This document shows positions 41,534-50,159 of a DNA stretch of 64,000 bases, piece by piece. Each line of letters starts with the position of its first letter. Positions within the stretch are counted from its first letter, which is position 1. Both the position numbers and the translations under genes were made by a program. Source of the stretch: CAVVNC01 sp963750015 (GTDB lineage: Bacteria; Desulfobacterota; Syntrophorhabdia; Syntrophorhabdales; WCHB1-27). Under the pieces are notes generated by a model that saw only the letters and a list, made by a program, of their open reading frames with translations, was not told the origin of the DNA and did no database searches. Where the stretch lies: NCBI GenBank assembly GCA_963750015.1, contig CAVVPU010000241.1:1-64000 (forward strand), read 5' to 3'.

Positions 41534-42226
41534 TTATGCCCTGCTCCCTGCACCACTTCCCGTGTGCTTCTCCCTGAGCCGTTGTGCCCTGAAGTCGTAA
41601 AGCCCCAATTCTTTCAAACGGGCGATGCCGACAAAGAAGGTGTCCCTGTTGATGCCGAGGCGCTCCATAATTGCCTTTGGCTCCAGCAGCTCGGCGTTTT
41701 GATTGTTATGAAGATCGAGGCTCGACAGATAGAGATAAAGGCGATACTCTGCCGCGGTAAGTCTCGCGTCGATCAGATGGTCTGCGATCACCCGCAGTTT
41801 CTCGGACGTGCCCCGCTCCCCTTCATGCTTTATCTCCTCGGGTACGTGCTCGACGCTGATCATATCGTCTTCGCACATGATGTAAGCCCGCTCCAATACG
41901 GATTCGAGCTGCCTGACGTTTCCCGGCCAGGAATAGTCGAGCATCACCTGAAGCGCCTCCCTTGTGATGCCCTTTTTCGGGCCGTTCGATTCGTTCAGCT
42001 TCTTGAGGAAGTGCTCCACGAGTATCGGTATGTCGGTCTTCCGTTCCCTTAAGGGGGGCACCGTGAAGGCAATCACGTTGAGCCGGTAGTACAGATCCTC
42101 CCTGAAGTTTCCCCGTGCGATCTCTTCCTCCAGTCTCTTGTTTGTTGCCGCAACGATCCGCACGTCGAGCTTCAGGGTATCTTTCCCGCCGATGCGACGT
42201 ATCTCCTTTTCTTGAAGGGCCCTCAA
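41534..42226 (-). CDS. Sigma-54-dependent response regulator, C-terminal part (frameshifted)
   Basis: This frame continues the NtrC-type regulator that starts at 43001. It covers the second half of the AAA+ domain (RIVAATNKRLEEEIARG, FREDLYYRLNVIAFTVPPLR, YSWPGNVRQLESVLERAYI) and a C-terminal DNA-binding region (AIMERLGINRDTFFVGIARL) with a Lys/Arg-rich end. The true junction is near 42224, where one extra base breaks the frame. The C-terminal part is longer and less standard than a simple Fis-type helix-turn-helix, having an added helical segment (LTAAEYRLYLYLSSL) that resembles a winged-helix domain. Confidence 0.82.
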   Translation of the reverse strand: MRALQEKEIRRIGGKDTLKLDVRIVAATNKRLEEEIARGNFREDLYYRLNVIAFTVPPLRERKTDIPILVEHFLKKLNESNGPKKGITREALQVMLDYSWPGNVRQLESVLERAYIMCEDDMISVEHVPEEIKHEGERGTSEKLRVIADHLIDARLTAAEYRLYLYLSSLDLHNNQNAELLEPKAIMERLGINRDTFFVGIARLKELGLYDFRAQRLREKHTGSGAGSRA

Positions 42227-43001
42227 GTATCTTCGACTGCATGGCCAGGGTCAAATCGCCTATCTCGTCCAGGAAAAGAGTGCTGCCGTTTGCCTCTTCG
42301 AAGAGGCCCACGTGGCGGGTGAAGGCCCCGGTGAAGGCACCTTTCTCGTAGCCGAAAAGCTCGCTTTCGAGAAGGTTTTCAGGGATGGCGGCGCAGTTTA
42401 TGGCGAAGAAAAGACGATCCTTGCGTGGGCTGTTGTAGTGGATGCTCTTTGCGAAAAGTTCTTTTCCGGTCCCGCTTTCCCCGTAAATGAGAACAGTGGA
42501 GTTCGTGGGGGCAGCCTTTCTCACGATAGAGAAGACGGCTCGCATGCTGCCGTGATCGCCCACGATGTTGTCCAGATGGAACTTGTCGAAGAGTTGGTCC
42601 TTGAGCATCAGGTTGTCGCGAAGGAGCCCGACCTGAACCATTGCGTTGTTGAGCACCAAAAGCAAATGGTCCTTTTCGAGGGGCTTTTCGAGATAATGGA
42701 ATGCACCAAGTTTGGTCGATTCGATGGCTGAAGGAATCGAACCATAGGCGGTCATCATGATCACGTGACAAGGCCGATTTTGGGCCTTGACCTCTTTCAG
42801 TATCTCGGTGCCTTCCAGATCGGGCAGCCTGAGGTCAGTGAGGACCAAGTCGAAAGAAGTGCTCTTCAGAAGCTCCAGCGCCTTCTTTCCCGTGCCCGCG
42901 TCTTCCACGTAAAAGCCGTCCTTGGCAAGGATGGTCTTGACGATGGACCGCTGGTTCATGTCGTCTTCTACGACTAGTATGGTCCCCTTATGAGGCTTCA
43001 C
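42225..43001 (-). CDS. Sigma-54-dependent response regulator, N-terminal part (frameshifted)
   Basis: NtrC-family regulator: receiver domain with phospho-Asp in LVLTDLRLPDLEG, followed by the AAA+ domain with Walker A YGESGTGKELFAKS, the sigma-54-contacting ESELFGYEKGAFTGA loop and Walker B STLFLDEIGDL. After LAMQSKIL an extra base (GAGGGCC where AGGGCC is expected, near 42224) shifts the frame, which then runs on to 41823 without family character. Removing it continues as LRALQEKEIRRIGG in the C-terminal part. It activates sigma-54 promoters when phosphorylated, by the kinase just upstream with which it overlaps 14 nt. Confidence 0.86.
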
Positions 43002-44484
43002 CGGCCGGCACCTTTATTGTCATTACAGTACCTTTTCCCATCGCGCTTTCAACCGCAATGACCCCCCCGTGTTCCTCCACGAAGCGCCGGGTCATTGCGA
43101 GACCCAGGCCTATGCCCAGTTTTTTCGTGGAGTAGTAGGGCTCGAATATTTTCTCGATGTCATCCATTTCCACCCCCTTGCCGTCATCCGTCACGGAAAT
43201 GCACGACATGCCGTCTTCCGTCCCGAAACGGACAATGATCTTCCCTTTATCCTCGATGGCCTGCGCGGAATTGAGTATGAGGTTGATAAGACAGATGCGC
43301 ATATACTCCCTGTCACAGTATATGCGCATCTGGTCGTCTGCGCCTATTGTGGTAAGCTCTATCCCGTCCCTTATCTTGTCGCCCACCATGTAAAGGGTGT
43401 CTTTCATCAGTGCATCGGCAGACATCCATTCCCTTTTCAGGGTGATCGGTTTGCCGAAGAACAGGAAGTTATTGATCAGCTCGTTGACCCGGTATATCTC
43501 CCTCTTCAGCCCATCCAAAAGCTCGTTGATATCGTTGCCCTGGGATATGTGCTCTTCTGCGAGCCTTTCCCGTATGTGACCGATAGACAATGAAAGAAAA
43601 TTAAGGGGATTGCGCACTTCGTGGGCGATGCCGGAGGCGAGCTGCCCGATCATGGAGAGCTGCTCAGTTTTCTTCAGCTTTTCCTCCAACTCCTTTCTTT
43701 CGCTCAACTTTTCGACCATCTCGTTGAAGCTCTTCACGAGTACGCCGATCTCGTCCCGTCGCTCGTTGTCGCGTATCTTCACGAGTTTGCCTTCAGCTAT
43801 CTCCTTGCTCGCATTCGCGATCCTCTTGATGGGATCTGCATACTGATCGGCAAGGATGAGGGAGACGATAATGCCCACGGCGAAAGCGAAAAGGGTGGAG
43901 AGTATCCGCATCAGGTGGTTCCTCCTCTGAAGCGACTGATAGTCGTCGAGGACCATACTTATGTGGATATACCCTAGGTTCTGACCCTTGATAGAGACGG
44001 GCATGATCACGTCGTAAGGCCGCTGATTCGTTCCCCTGCTTTCCTCGCCAAGTCGTGCAGTGATGAAGAACCCCCTTTTTTTTGCCGATTTATCACCGAT
44101 GTTCTTGGGGTTCTCGACCATGCCTATTTTCGTCTTGTTGGAGCTTGCGATCACCTTGGAATCGTCTCCTATGATCGTGATCTCTTTGATGCCCTTCCGG
44201 TTGAGCATGTCGACGGTCCCTTTCAGCCTCTGAGTGCTGTCGCCCTTATAGGTCATCTCTTCCACGCTGATCTGGATCGCCTTCGTGATATCATCGAGGT
44301 TTTCGGTCACCTTGTCGATGATCATGTCCTCTGAGCGGGCATAGATGATGGACAGGGAGCTTACGGATAGGGCGAGCACGAATAGAAGGATAAAAAGGAG
44401 TTGCGTTCTCAGGGAGAGGCGGCGAAAGATGCCCTTTACCTTCTTCAGGCCCCACGGCTTATGGAGAGCTTCTCTTCCAGACAT
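42988..44484 (-). CDS. Membrane sensor histidine kinase (NtrB/HydH-like)
   Basis: A 498-residue kinase with a transmembrane helix at ~27-48, a periplasmic sensor region of about 140 residues (~50-190, no recognised ligand motif), a second helix (~195-215), HAMP, then dimerisation/phosphoacceptor helix with GIAHEVRNPLNFLSLSI (His phosphorylated) and the ATPase domain with N box LINLILNSAQAIEDKG, G boxes DDGKGV and GIGLGLAM. It is the partner of the sigma-54 regulator with which its end overlaps. The gene starts inside the end of gltX in another frame, an overlap of about 40 nt. Confidence 0.92.
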   Translation of the reverse strand: MSGREALHKPWGLKKVKGIFRRLSLRTQLLFILLFVLALSVSSLSIIYARSEDMIIDKVTENLDDITKAIQISVEEMTYKGDSTQRLKGTVDMLNRKGIKEITIIGDDSKVIASSNKTKIGMVENPKNIGDKSAKKRGFFITARLGEESRGTNQRPYDVIMPVSIKGQNLGYIHISMVLDDYQSLQRRNHLMRILSTLFAFAVGIIVSLILADQYADPIKRIANASKEIAEGKLVKIRDNERRDEIGVLVKSFNEMVEKLSERKELEEKLKKTEQLSMIGQLASGIAHEVRNPLNFLSLSIGHIRERLAEEHISQGNDINELLDGLKREIYRVNELINNFLFFGKPITLKREWMSADALMKDTLYMVGDKIRDGIELTTIGADDQMRIYCDREYMRICLINLILNSAQAIEDKGKIIVRFGTEDGMSCISVTDDGKGVEMDDIEKIFEPYYSTKKLGIGLGLAMTRRFVEEHGGVIAVESAMGKGTVMTIKVPAGEAS

Positions 44485-45827
44485 TCGATTCTCTTCAGTA
44501 TAGTACGTTTCGGCATCAATCGGTACAGGTCTTTGAGGGGAGGCCCGCTCTTCTTTCCCGATATGACGATTCGGATAAAGATGAAGAGGTCTCGCCTCAA
44601 AAGGCCGCCCTTCCCCTCCAGGTGCCGGACCAAATCCTCCAGATCGCTGTTGTCGGCCGCGCGCATCTCTTTCAGGAGCGGCTCGGCCTGCCCGTCCTTG
44701 GTCATCGATAAGAGATGATCGAGCGCCTCCTGATCGATTTGCGTATCGGTGAACATGGGCAGGAGGGACCTGATTTCATTTAAGGTTCGTGCATTCTCGC
44801 GGAGAAGGAGTACGCGCTCCCGTTCGGACGCAGGAAGGCCTGTCCGAAGGATAAGCTCGTCGGCTGAAAGGACACGCAAGTGCTCCTTGTTCAACCAGAG
44901 CAGTTTCTCGAGGTCGAAGACCGCATCGGAGGCAGAAAAGGAGCGGAGCAAAAAGCCGGTAATCGCATCGTTCCGATCGAGGAGCTCCTTGCCTACCTTG
45001 CGGCCGATAATGGAAAGGTAATTTGTCATGGCCTCAGGCAGGATGCCCATCTCCCTGAATTCCTTGACTCTGGTGGCCCCGTGTCGCTTGCTGAGAGGCT
45101 TTTTGTCGAGGCCGATAAGCAAGGGGTGGTGTGCGTATGAGGGCTGCTTCCCTCCGAAGGCGAGAAAGAGCATGATCTGCTTCGGCGTGTTCGAGAGGTG
45201 GTCTGAGCCCCTTATCACGTGAGTGATGCCCATGAGAAGGTCATCGACAGCCGCCGCAAAATTGTAGGAAGGGATGCCGTCGGACCGGATGATGATGAAA
45301 TCGTCGACATGGTCGGCGGGAAAGGTCATCTCTCCGTGTATCACGTCCTTGAAGACGATCTTCCTCCCGAGGGACTTGAACCGCACCACGTGAGACCTGC
45401 CCGCTGCCTCCAAGTCTTTTACGGCATCCGTCGAGAGCGCGCGGCAAGCGCCGCTGTATCTCGGTGGCTGTCCTCTTCGCAGGGCATCTTCCCGCGACCT
45501 TTCGAGCTCTTCTTTCGAGCAGAAGCACTTGTAGGCAAGACCTTTTTCCAGGAGCACGTCGGCGTGAGAAGTGTAGATGGGGAACCTCTCCGACTGCCGG
45601 TAAGGTCCCTCGTCCCAATCGAGGGAGAGCCATTTCAGGTCCTCCGTGATTGACGCATCATAGGTCGCCTCCGATCGCTCAACGTCGGTGTCCTCTATGC
45701 GAAGGACGAATTCTCCTTTTTCATGACGGGCAAAGAGGTAGTTGAGCACCGCGGTCCTCGCGTTTCCCACGTGAAGGTTGCCGGTCGGGCTCGGAGCGAA
45801 GCGCACCCTAACCACGGGAGACCTCAT
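44445..45827 (-). CDS. gltX: Glutamyl-tRNA synthetase
   Basis: A class I synthetase of about 460 residues. The HIGH-type motif is FAPSPTGNLHVGNARTA; the KMSKS-type motif is KKPLSKRHGATRV. LRIEDTDVERS is the usual glutamate-site segment. The start is uncertain: GTG 45863 would give 472 residues, ATG 45827 gives MRSPVVRVRF, and GTG 45818 with GAGG upstream would fit the family best. In all cases it overlaps ispF. It charges tRNA-Glu (or also tRNA-Gln if non-discriminating). It belongs to the minus-strand run from carD to the sigma-54 regulator. Confidence 0.95.
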   Translation of the reverse strand: MRSPVVRVRFAPSPTGNLHVGNARTAVLNYLFARHEKGEFVLRIEDTDVERSEATYDASITEDLKWLSLDWDEGPYRQSERFPIYTSHADVLLEKGLAYKCFCSKEELERSREDALRRGQPPRYSGACRALSTDAVKDLEAAGRSHVVRFKSLGRKIVFKDVIHGEMTFPADHVDDFIIIRSDGIPSYNFAAAVDDLLMGITHVIRGSDHLSNTPKQIMLFLAFGGKQPSYAHHPLLIGLDKKPLSKRHGATRVKEFREMGILPEAMTNYLSIIGRKVGKELLDRNDAITGFLLRSFSASDAVFDLEKLLWLNKEHLRVLSADELILRTGLPASERERVLLLRENARTLNEIRSLLPMFTDTQIDQEALDHLLSMTKDGQAEPLLKEMRAADNSDLEDLVRHLEGKGGLLRRDLFIFIRIVISGKKSGPPLKDLYRLMPKRTILKRIECLEEKLSISRGA

Positions 45828-46290
45828 CGAGGAGGCAAACCGCGTAAGACTCGATGCCCTCACCTCTTCCGGTAAAACCCAGACCCTCGGTCGTCTTGCC
45901 CTTCACGTTTATTCTCCCGACATCTATGCCCATTATGCGAGCGATGGCAGCCTTCATTTCTTCCCTGTAAGGCTGAATCTTGGGTGCCTCGCACACGATA
46001 ACCGAGTCGACGGACGCGACCTCGAAACCCTGTTCCCGGGCGAGACTCGTCGCGCGGGCGAGGATAAGATCGCTTCCCATGCCTGCTATCGAGTGATCGG
46101 TGTTGGGGAAATAGACGCCTATGTCCGGCAGGCCGGCTGCCCCCAGGACGGCATCGCTGATTGCGTGGAGCAGGACGTCTGCGTCCGAGTGGCCGATCAG
46201 CCCTTTAGCATAGGGTATGCGGACGCCTCCAAGGAACAAGGGCCTCCCTTCCACAAAGGCATGCGTGTCGTAGCCAATGCCGACCCTCAT
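45808..46290 (-). CDS. ispF: 2-C-methyl-D-erythritol 2,4-cyclodiphosphate synthase
   Basis: A 160-residue IspF. Metal ligands are in GIGYDTHAF (Asp, His) and GHSDADVLLHAISDA; the substrate-binding end has VKGKTTEGLGFTGRGEGI. It forms the cyclic diphosphate in the non-mevalonate isoprenoid pathway. It overlaps ispD by 4 nt and gltX at the other end, so the three are co-translated. Normal length. Confidence 0.97.
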   Translation of the reverse strand: MRVGIGYDTHAFVEGRPLFLGGVRIPYAKGLIGHSDADVLLHAISDAVLGAAGLPDIGVYFPNTDHSIAGMGSDLILARATSLAREQGFEVASVDSVIVCEAPKIQPYREEMKAAIARIMGIDVGRINVKGKTTEGLGFTGRGEGIESYAVCLLDEVSRG

Positions 46291-46985
46291 GCACTTCCTT
46301 TGAGCTGAGCGAGGATACCCCGCGCTATGACCAGATCTTCCGGAGTGGTTATTTTTATGTTATACGGGGAGCCTTCAACGACTTTAACCTTCTTGCCCAG
46401 GTACTCGATGAATGTGGAATCGTCATAGCCGCACAGCTTCTTTCCCATGCCTTCGCGGTAAGCTTTGGTGATAAGGTCGCACTTGAAGGTCTGGGGGGTC
46501 TGAATGTGCCACAGGGAGTCGCGCTCCAGCGTCTTCATAACGAACCCTTCTTTCGAGATAACCTTGATGGTGTCCCTTACCGGTATGGCCGGGATAATGG
46601 CGTCGAACATCTCCATGAGGGAGACCGATTTTTCTACGAAAGCGGGAGATACAAAGGGCCGGGCGGCGTCGTGTACGATAACTATGTCGCAGGATTCGTC
46701 GATCGCCTCAAGGCCGTTTCTTACCGAATCCTGCCTCAGCCTGCCGCCCACGACGAGCTTCACTATCTTGCTGAAGCGGTATGCCTCGATGATCTCTTCC
46801 TGCACGGTGGGGAGGTCCTTCTGGTTTACCACGAGGTAAATCCCGTCAACCGTCCTGCATTCCTGGAATACCTGTAAGGTATGAACGATGATCGGCCTGT
46901 TGTCGAGAAGCAGGAACTGTTTACTCGTAGAGGAGCCCATTCGCCTGCCTGTGCCGCCGGCGAGGACTATGGCCAAAGTTCTCAT
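46287..46985 (-). CDS. ispD: 2-C-methyl-D-erythritol 4-phosphate cytidylyltransferase
   Basis: A 232-residue nucleotidyltransferase. The N-terminal CTP-binding loop is VLAGGTGRRMGSSTSKQFL; VIVHDAARPFVSP and the later WHIQTPQTFK are diagnostic of IspD. It activates methylerythritol phosphate with CTP in the non-mevalonate pathway. It starts 2 nt after the PIN-TRAM gene and overlaps ispF by 4 nt. Confidence 0.96.
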   Translation of the reverse strand: MRTLAIVLAGGTGRRMGSSTSKQFLLLDNRPIIVHTLQVFQECRTVDGIYLVVNQKDLPTVQEEIIEAYRFSKIVKLVVGGRLRQDSVRNGLEAIDESCDIVIVHDAARPFVSPAFVEKSVSLMEMFDAIIPAIPVRDTIKVISKEGFVMKTLERDSLWHIQTPQTFKCDLITKAYREGMGKKLCGYDDSTFIEYLGKKVKVVEGSPYNIKITTPEDLVIARGILAQLKGSA

Positions 46986-46987
46986 AA

Positions 46988-48058
46988 CTACCTCACATGC
47001 TCTTCAAAGTTGTAATCTTCCGGAAAATAGAACTCTTTTTCGGCTGCCTCTTTGAGCTTAGCGAAGATCATCCGGCCGGAGGTAGTCTGCAAAAGGCTTG
47101 TGACGACGATATCCATGCTCTTGCCGAGGAGTTTGCGGCCGTCATCGACAACAACCATGGTTCCGTCATCAAGGTATCCTATACCCTGTCCGTATTCCTT
47201 GCCCTCCTTGACGATCTTGACGGTAAATTGTTCGCCGGGCAATATGGCAGGTTTGAGGGCTGTGGCGAGCTCGTTCATGTTGAGCACACTTATACCCTGA
47301 AGCTCGGCGACTTTGTTGAGATTGTAGTCATTGGTCACGATTTTACCCCGCAGGCTCTTCGCGAGCGCTATCAACTTGGAATCGACGTCCTTGAACCTCG
47401 GGAAATCCACGTCGACGATCTTCACCGTGACCCTGGTCTGCTTTTGCAGCCTGTGAAGTATATCGAGGCCTCGTCTGCCTCTCGTCTTCCTCACCGGGTC
47501 CTGGAGGTCCGCAATGTGCTGGATCTCGTAGAGCACGAACTGGGGGATGATGAAGGTCCCTTCTATGAATCCGGTGTCGCAAATGTCCGCGATCCTGCCA
47601 TCGATGATAGCACTCGTATCGAGTATCTTGTTCCCTTCCGTCTCTTCAGACTTGCCGAAGATGGGTACCCGTGACAGGTCCAGGGTATGGCTCTTCTTTT
47701 CACCCACTCTGAAGCCAAGATAGCCCATCACGAAATAAAGGAGGATATAAATCGGCAGGGTGATGGGAACGTCCTTTGCGTGGGTGAGCAGGAGCCTCGA
47801 GATGAAGAGGTTCGTGATAAAAAGACCGATTGTAATTCCCAGGAGGGTCCCTATGATGATCTTGAGCGGTATCTCCCTGAGCTTCTCCTCGATCTTTATG
47901 ACAAGATAGCCCAGAACGAGGCCCATGGCCGAACCCAAAAGGCCGTACAGGGTACCACCGAGCATCTCACTTACGATAAAGTAACCGGTGACGGCCGTTA
48001 CCGCTATAAGGACGATCTGTGAAATGATACTCAAAGATTTAGCCCTAAAGATTGTCAA
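46988..48058 (-). CDS. Membrane PIN-TRAM protein (YacL-like)
   Basis: A 356-residue protein: four transmembrane helices (~8-30, 35-55, 65-88, 100-118), then a PIN nuclease domain beginning KILDTSAIIDGRIADIC with acidic residues also in IPQFVLYEIQ and IVTNDYNLNKVAEL, and a C-terminal TRAM-type RNA-binding domain (EQFTVKIVKEGKEYGQGIGYL). This is the YacL arrangement common next to carD and isp genes. The role is thought to be RNA-related, but the substrate is not established. It overlaps carD by 4 nt. Confidence 0.92.
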   Translation of the reverse strand: MTIFRAKSLSIISQIVLIAVTAVTGYFIVSEMLGGTLYGLLGSAMGLVLGYLVIKIEEKLREIPLKIIIGTLLGITIGLFITNLFISRLLLTHAKDVPITLPIYILLYFVMGYLGFRVGEKKSHTLDLSRVPIFGKSEETEGNKILDTSAIIDGRIADICDTGFIEGTFIIPQFVLYEIQHIADLQDPVRKTRGRRGLDILHRLQKQTRVTVKIVDVDFPRFKDVDSKLIALAKSLRGKIVTNDYNLNKVAELQGISVLNMNELATALKPAILPGEQFTVKIVKEGKEYGQGIGYLDDGTMVVVDDGRKLLGKSMDIVVTSLLQTTSGRMIFAKLKEAAEKEFYFPEDYNFEEHVR

Positions 48059-48549
48059 CCTTTCGGAGTGCTTGCAAATATGCTTTCTATGTCGGTTACT
48101 ATCTCTTCTTCATCCTTGCTCAGCGCAATGGACAGCTCTTTCTTGATAAGATTTCGGGCGGTTTCGAACATCTTTCTTTCGCCGAAGGACAATTCCTTCC
48201 ACATCCTCAGGCTGTAAAGCTCCCTCAAAACCATGGCGATTTCAAAGATCGATCCGCTCTTGATACGCTCCATATACTCCTTGTACCGCCGGTTCCAGGG
48301 CGAAGTATCATGGATAAAACTGGTGTCTTTCAGGATTTCATATACCTTCAACACCTGCTCTGAATCGATAACATATCGGAGGCCTGCATGCTGGGCGCTA
48401 TCGACAGGTATCATGATCGTCATGTCCGAGTCGAGGATTCTCATGATGTAGAAGGACTGCCTGGTTCCCGAGATCACCTTTTCTTCAATAGACTCTATCT
48501 TGCCTACGCCATGACCTGGATACACCGCCACTTCTCCGATTTTTAGCAT
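48055..48549 (-). CDS. CarD/CdnL-family transcription regulator
   Basis: A 164-residue protein with the N-terminal RNA-polymerase-interacting Tudor-like domain (EVAVYPGHGVGKIESIEEK) and the C-terminal helical DNA-binding domain containing the WNRRYKEYMERIKSG segment, whose Trp contacts the promoter bubble in CarD proteins. These proteins stabilise open complexes, especially at rRNA and housekeeping promoters. It is the first gene of the minus-strand run carD-PIN/TRAM-ispD-ispF-gltX-kinase-regulator. GGAGG lies a few bases upstream of the start. Confidence 0.95.
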   Translation of the reverse strand: MLKIGEVAVYPGHGVGKIESIEEKVISGTRQSFYIMRILDSDMTIMIPVDSAQHAGLRYVIDSEQVLKVYEILKDTSFIHDTSPWNRRYKEYMERIKSGSIFEIAMVLRELYSLRMWKELSFGERKMFETARNLIKKELSIALSKDEEEIVTDIESIFASTPKG

Positions 48550-48720
48550 TTATTCCTCCAATCGCGGGGATCATCCCGCTATCGCTTATTATTATACCAG
48601 TTTCGAAAGACAAACTCAATAACGGACGGATCGGGCTGGAAAGCCGGGAGGGGGGCACACGGGCCTGCCTCACAATTGTATGGAAAAGAGGCTGTTTTTC
48701 TGTTATGATCATCAGATCAC

Positions 48721-48796
48721 GGTCCCATCGTCTAGGGGTTCAGGACGTCGGCCTCTCACGCCGAAAACACGAGTTCGAATCTCGTTGGGACCACCA
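48721..48796 (+). tRNA. tRNA-Glu (anticodon CTC)
   Basis: A full cloverleaf: acceptor GGTCCCA/TGGGACC, D arm, anticodon stem TCGGC/GCCGA around loop CTCTCAC (anticodon CTC), and T arm ACGAG-TTCGAAT-CTCGT. The discriminator A is followed by an encoded CCA (48794-48796), unlike the tRNA-Arg in this window. Repeat family B begins directly after it. Confidence 0.93.
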
Positions 48797-48846
48797 TCCA
48801 AGCTTGCTGATCCGGAGGTCGTCCGGAGTAGATTTGGTTTTTTTGT
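48796..48846 (+). repeat. Repeat family B, copy 3, directly after tRNA-Glu
   Basis: ATCCAAGCTTGCTGA, then TCCGGA-GGTCG-TCCGGA (48811-48827), then GTAGATTTGGTTTTTTTG. It is the only copy with a shortened 6-bp stem but has the longest T run, so it very probably ends tRNA-Glu transcription. It matches copies at 33246 and 36387 in order and orientation. Confidence 0.8.
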
Positions 48847-48939
48847 CGTTCCTCCTTGACACCTTCTTTCGCACGTCTTACCTTGCAAATAGTTTTCAAG
48901 ACTTTACGCACAATTCATCCTCAGTCCGGAGGGGTTACC

Positions 48940-49479
48940 ATGATGCCCATCGCGCCCTTGATGATCGAACACAGACTCATAGAGCGCATGATCAGGGTGA
49001 TGAAGAAAGAGATCGACCTCATAGGTAAGACGGGCAAGGCGAGGCCGGAATTCATCGACGAGGCAGTCGATTTTATAAGAATCTATGCCGACCGTTGCCA
49101 CCACGGCAAGGAGGAGGACATCCTCTTCAAGCAGCTTTCAGAGAAAAGGCTCTCAGACCACTACCGGCACGTCGTGGAAGAGCTGGTGGAAGAGCACGCC
49201 CGGGCGAGGACCATGACGGGCAATCTGGTTTCTTCGAAGGAACGCTACCTCGCCGGGGACGCCAAAGCCCTAGATGAGATAAAAGGCACCATGGCCCAAC
49301 TCGTTGACTTCTACCCGCTGCACATAGAGAAGGAGGACAGACACTTCTTCATTCCCTGCATGGAGTACTTCAGCAGCCGGGAACAGGATGTGATGCTGGA
49401 GGCCTTTTACGAGTTCGACAGGACACTCATCCACGACAAATACAGGGGAGTGATAGAGCACTTCGAGGGGAAGAGATAG
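48940..49479 (+). CDS. Hemerythrin-like (HHE) domain protein
   Basis: About 179 residues from ATG 48940, chosen because GGAGGGG lies six bases upstream; an earlier start (48856) would add 28 residues through the repeat tail. The four-helix fold carries His and acidic residues in the expected places: MIEHRLIERM, DRCHHGKEEDILF, VEEHARARTM and PLHIEKEDRHFF. Such domains bind a di-iron centre and may sense oxygen or nitric oxide or store iron. In an anaerobe, oxygen or NO protection is plausible. No operon partner; RdgB is convergent downstream. Confidence 0.88.
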   Translation: MMPIAPLMIEHRLIERMIRVMKKEIDLIGKTGKARPEFIDEAVDFIRIYADRCHHGKEEDILFKQLSEKRLSDHYRHVVEELVEEHARARTMTGNLVSSKERYLAGDAKALDEIKGTMAQLVDFYPLHIEKEDRHFFIPCMEYFSSREQDVMLEAFYEFDRTLIHDKYRGVIEHFEGKR

Positions 49480-49545
49480 AAACCGCCCTTTTTGGTCCCC
49501 CGGTCCCCGCCGCGACGTCGTCTGTCTTCGGGGTGGACTATTTTG

Positions 49546-50136
49546 TTAGAAAGTCTGGGGTGTGAGGAATTTCTTGAAGGCTTGAAGGGCACGCCCGCGA
49601 TGGCTTATCCTGTTCTTCTCGTCCGCCCCTATTTCGGCCAGGGACTTACCCGATTCGGGCAGCATGAAGACCGGATCGAAGCCGAAGCCGTTCTCGCCTC
49701 TCTTTTCGGTCCCTATGTACCCCCTAAGGGTGCCGTAGAAGATGAATGCCAGGCCTCCGACCGGCTGATAATACGCCAGAAACGCCTTGAATGCCGCCGT
49801 GCGCCCTTCCAGCGGGATGCCCTGCATCTCCCGGAGCAGCTTCTCTATCCTTTCCTCATCATCGGCGCCGTATCTGGCCGAATGGATACCGGGCCTCCCC
49901 CCGAGCGCCTCTACCTCCAGGCCCGAATCGTCGGCGAGGGCGTCCATCCCGTAGAGGTTCCCCGCCTTTCGCGCCTTCTTAAAGGCATTCTCGAAGTAGG
50001 TCGGCATATCCTCGACCACTTCAATGGGCCGGTCGAAGTCGGCAAGCGAGAAGAACCGGTCGAAGCGGCCGTCGAGGAAACGCCTGATCTCCTCGAGTTT
50101 TCCCCTATTGGAGGTTGCAACGACGATGCTTCCCAT
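49546..50136 (-). CDS. rdgB: dITP/XTP pyrophosphatase (RdgB/HAM1)
   Basis: A 196-residue HAM1-family protein. The N terminus has VATSNRGKLEEIRRFL, the core has LADDSGLEVEALGGRPGIHSARYG and the later RGYIGTEKRGENGFGFDPVF, followed by SHRGRALQAF. It hydrolyses non-canonical purine nucleoside triphosphates so they are not built into DNA. It follows RNase PH by 23 nt on the same strand, a common pairing. Confidence 0.96.
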   Translation of the reverse strand: MGSIVVATSNRGKLEEIRRFLDGRFDRFFSLADFDRPIEVVEDMPTYFENAFKKARKAGNLYGMDALADDSGLEVEALGGRPGIHSARYGADDEERIEKLLREMQGIPLEGRTAAFKAFLAYYQPVGGLAFIFYGTLRGYIGTEKRGENGFGFDPVFMLPESGKSLAEIGADEKNRISHRGRALQAFKKFLTPQTF

Positions 50137-50159
50137 GATCGACTCGAAGGGCTCCAGGC

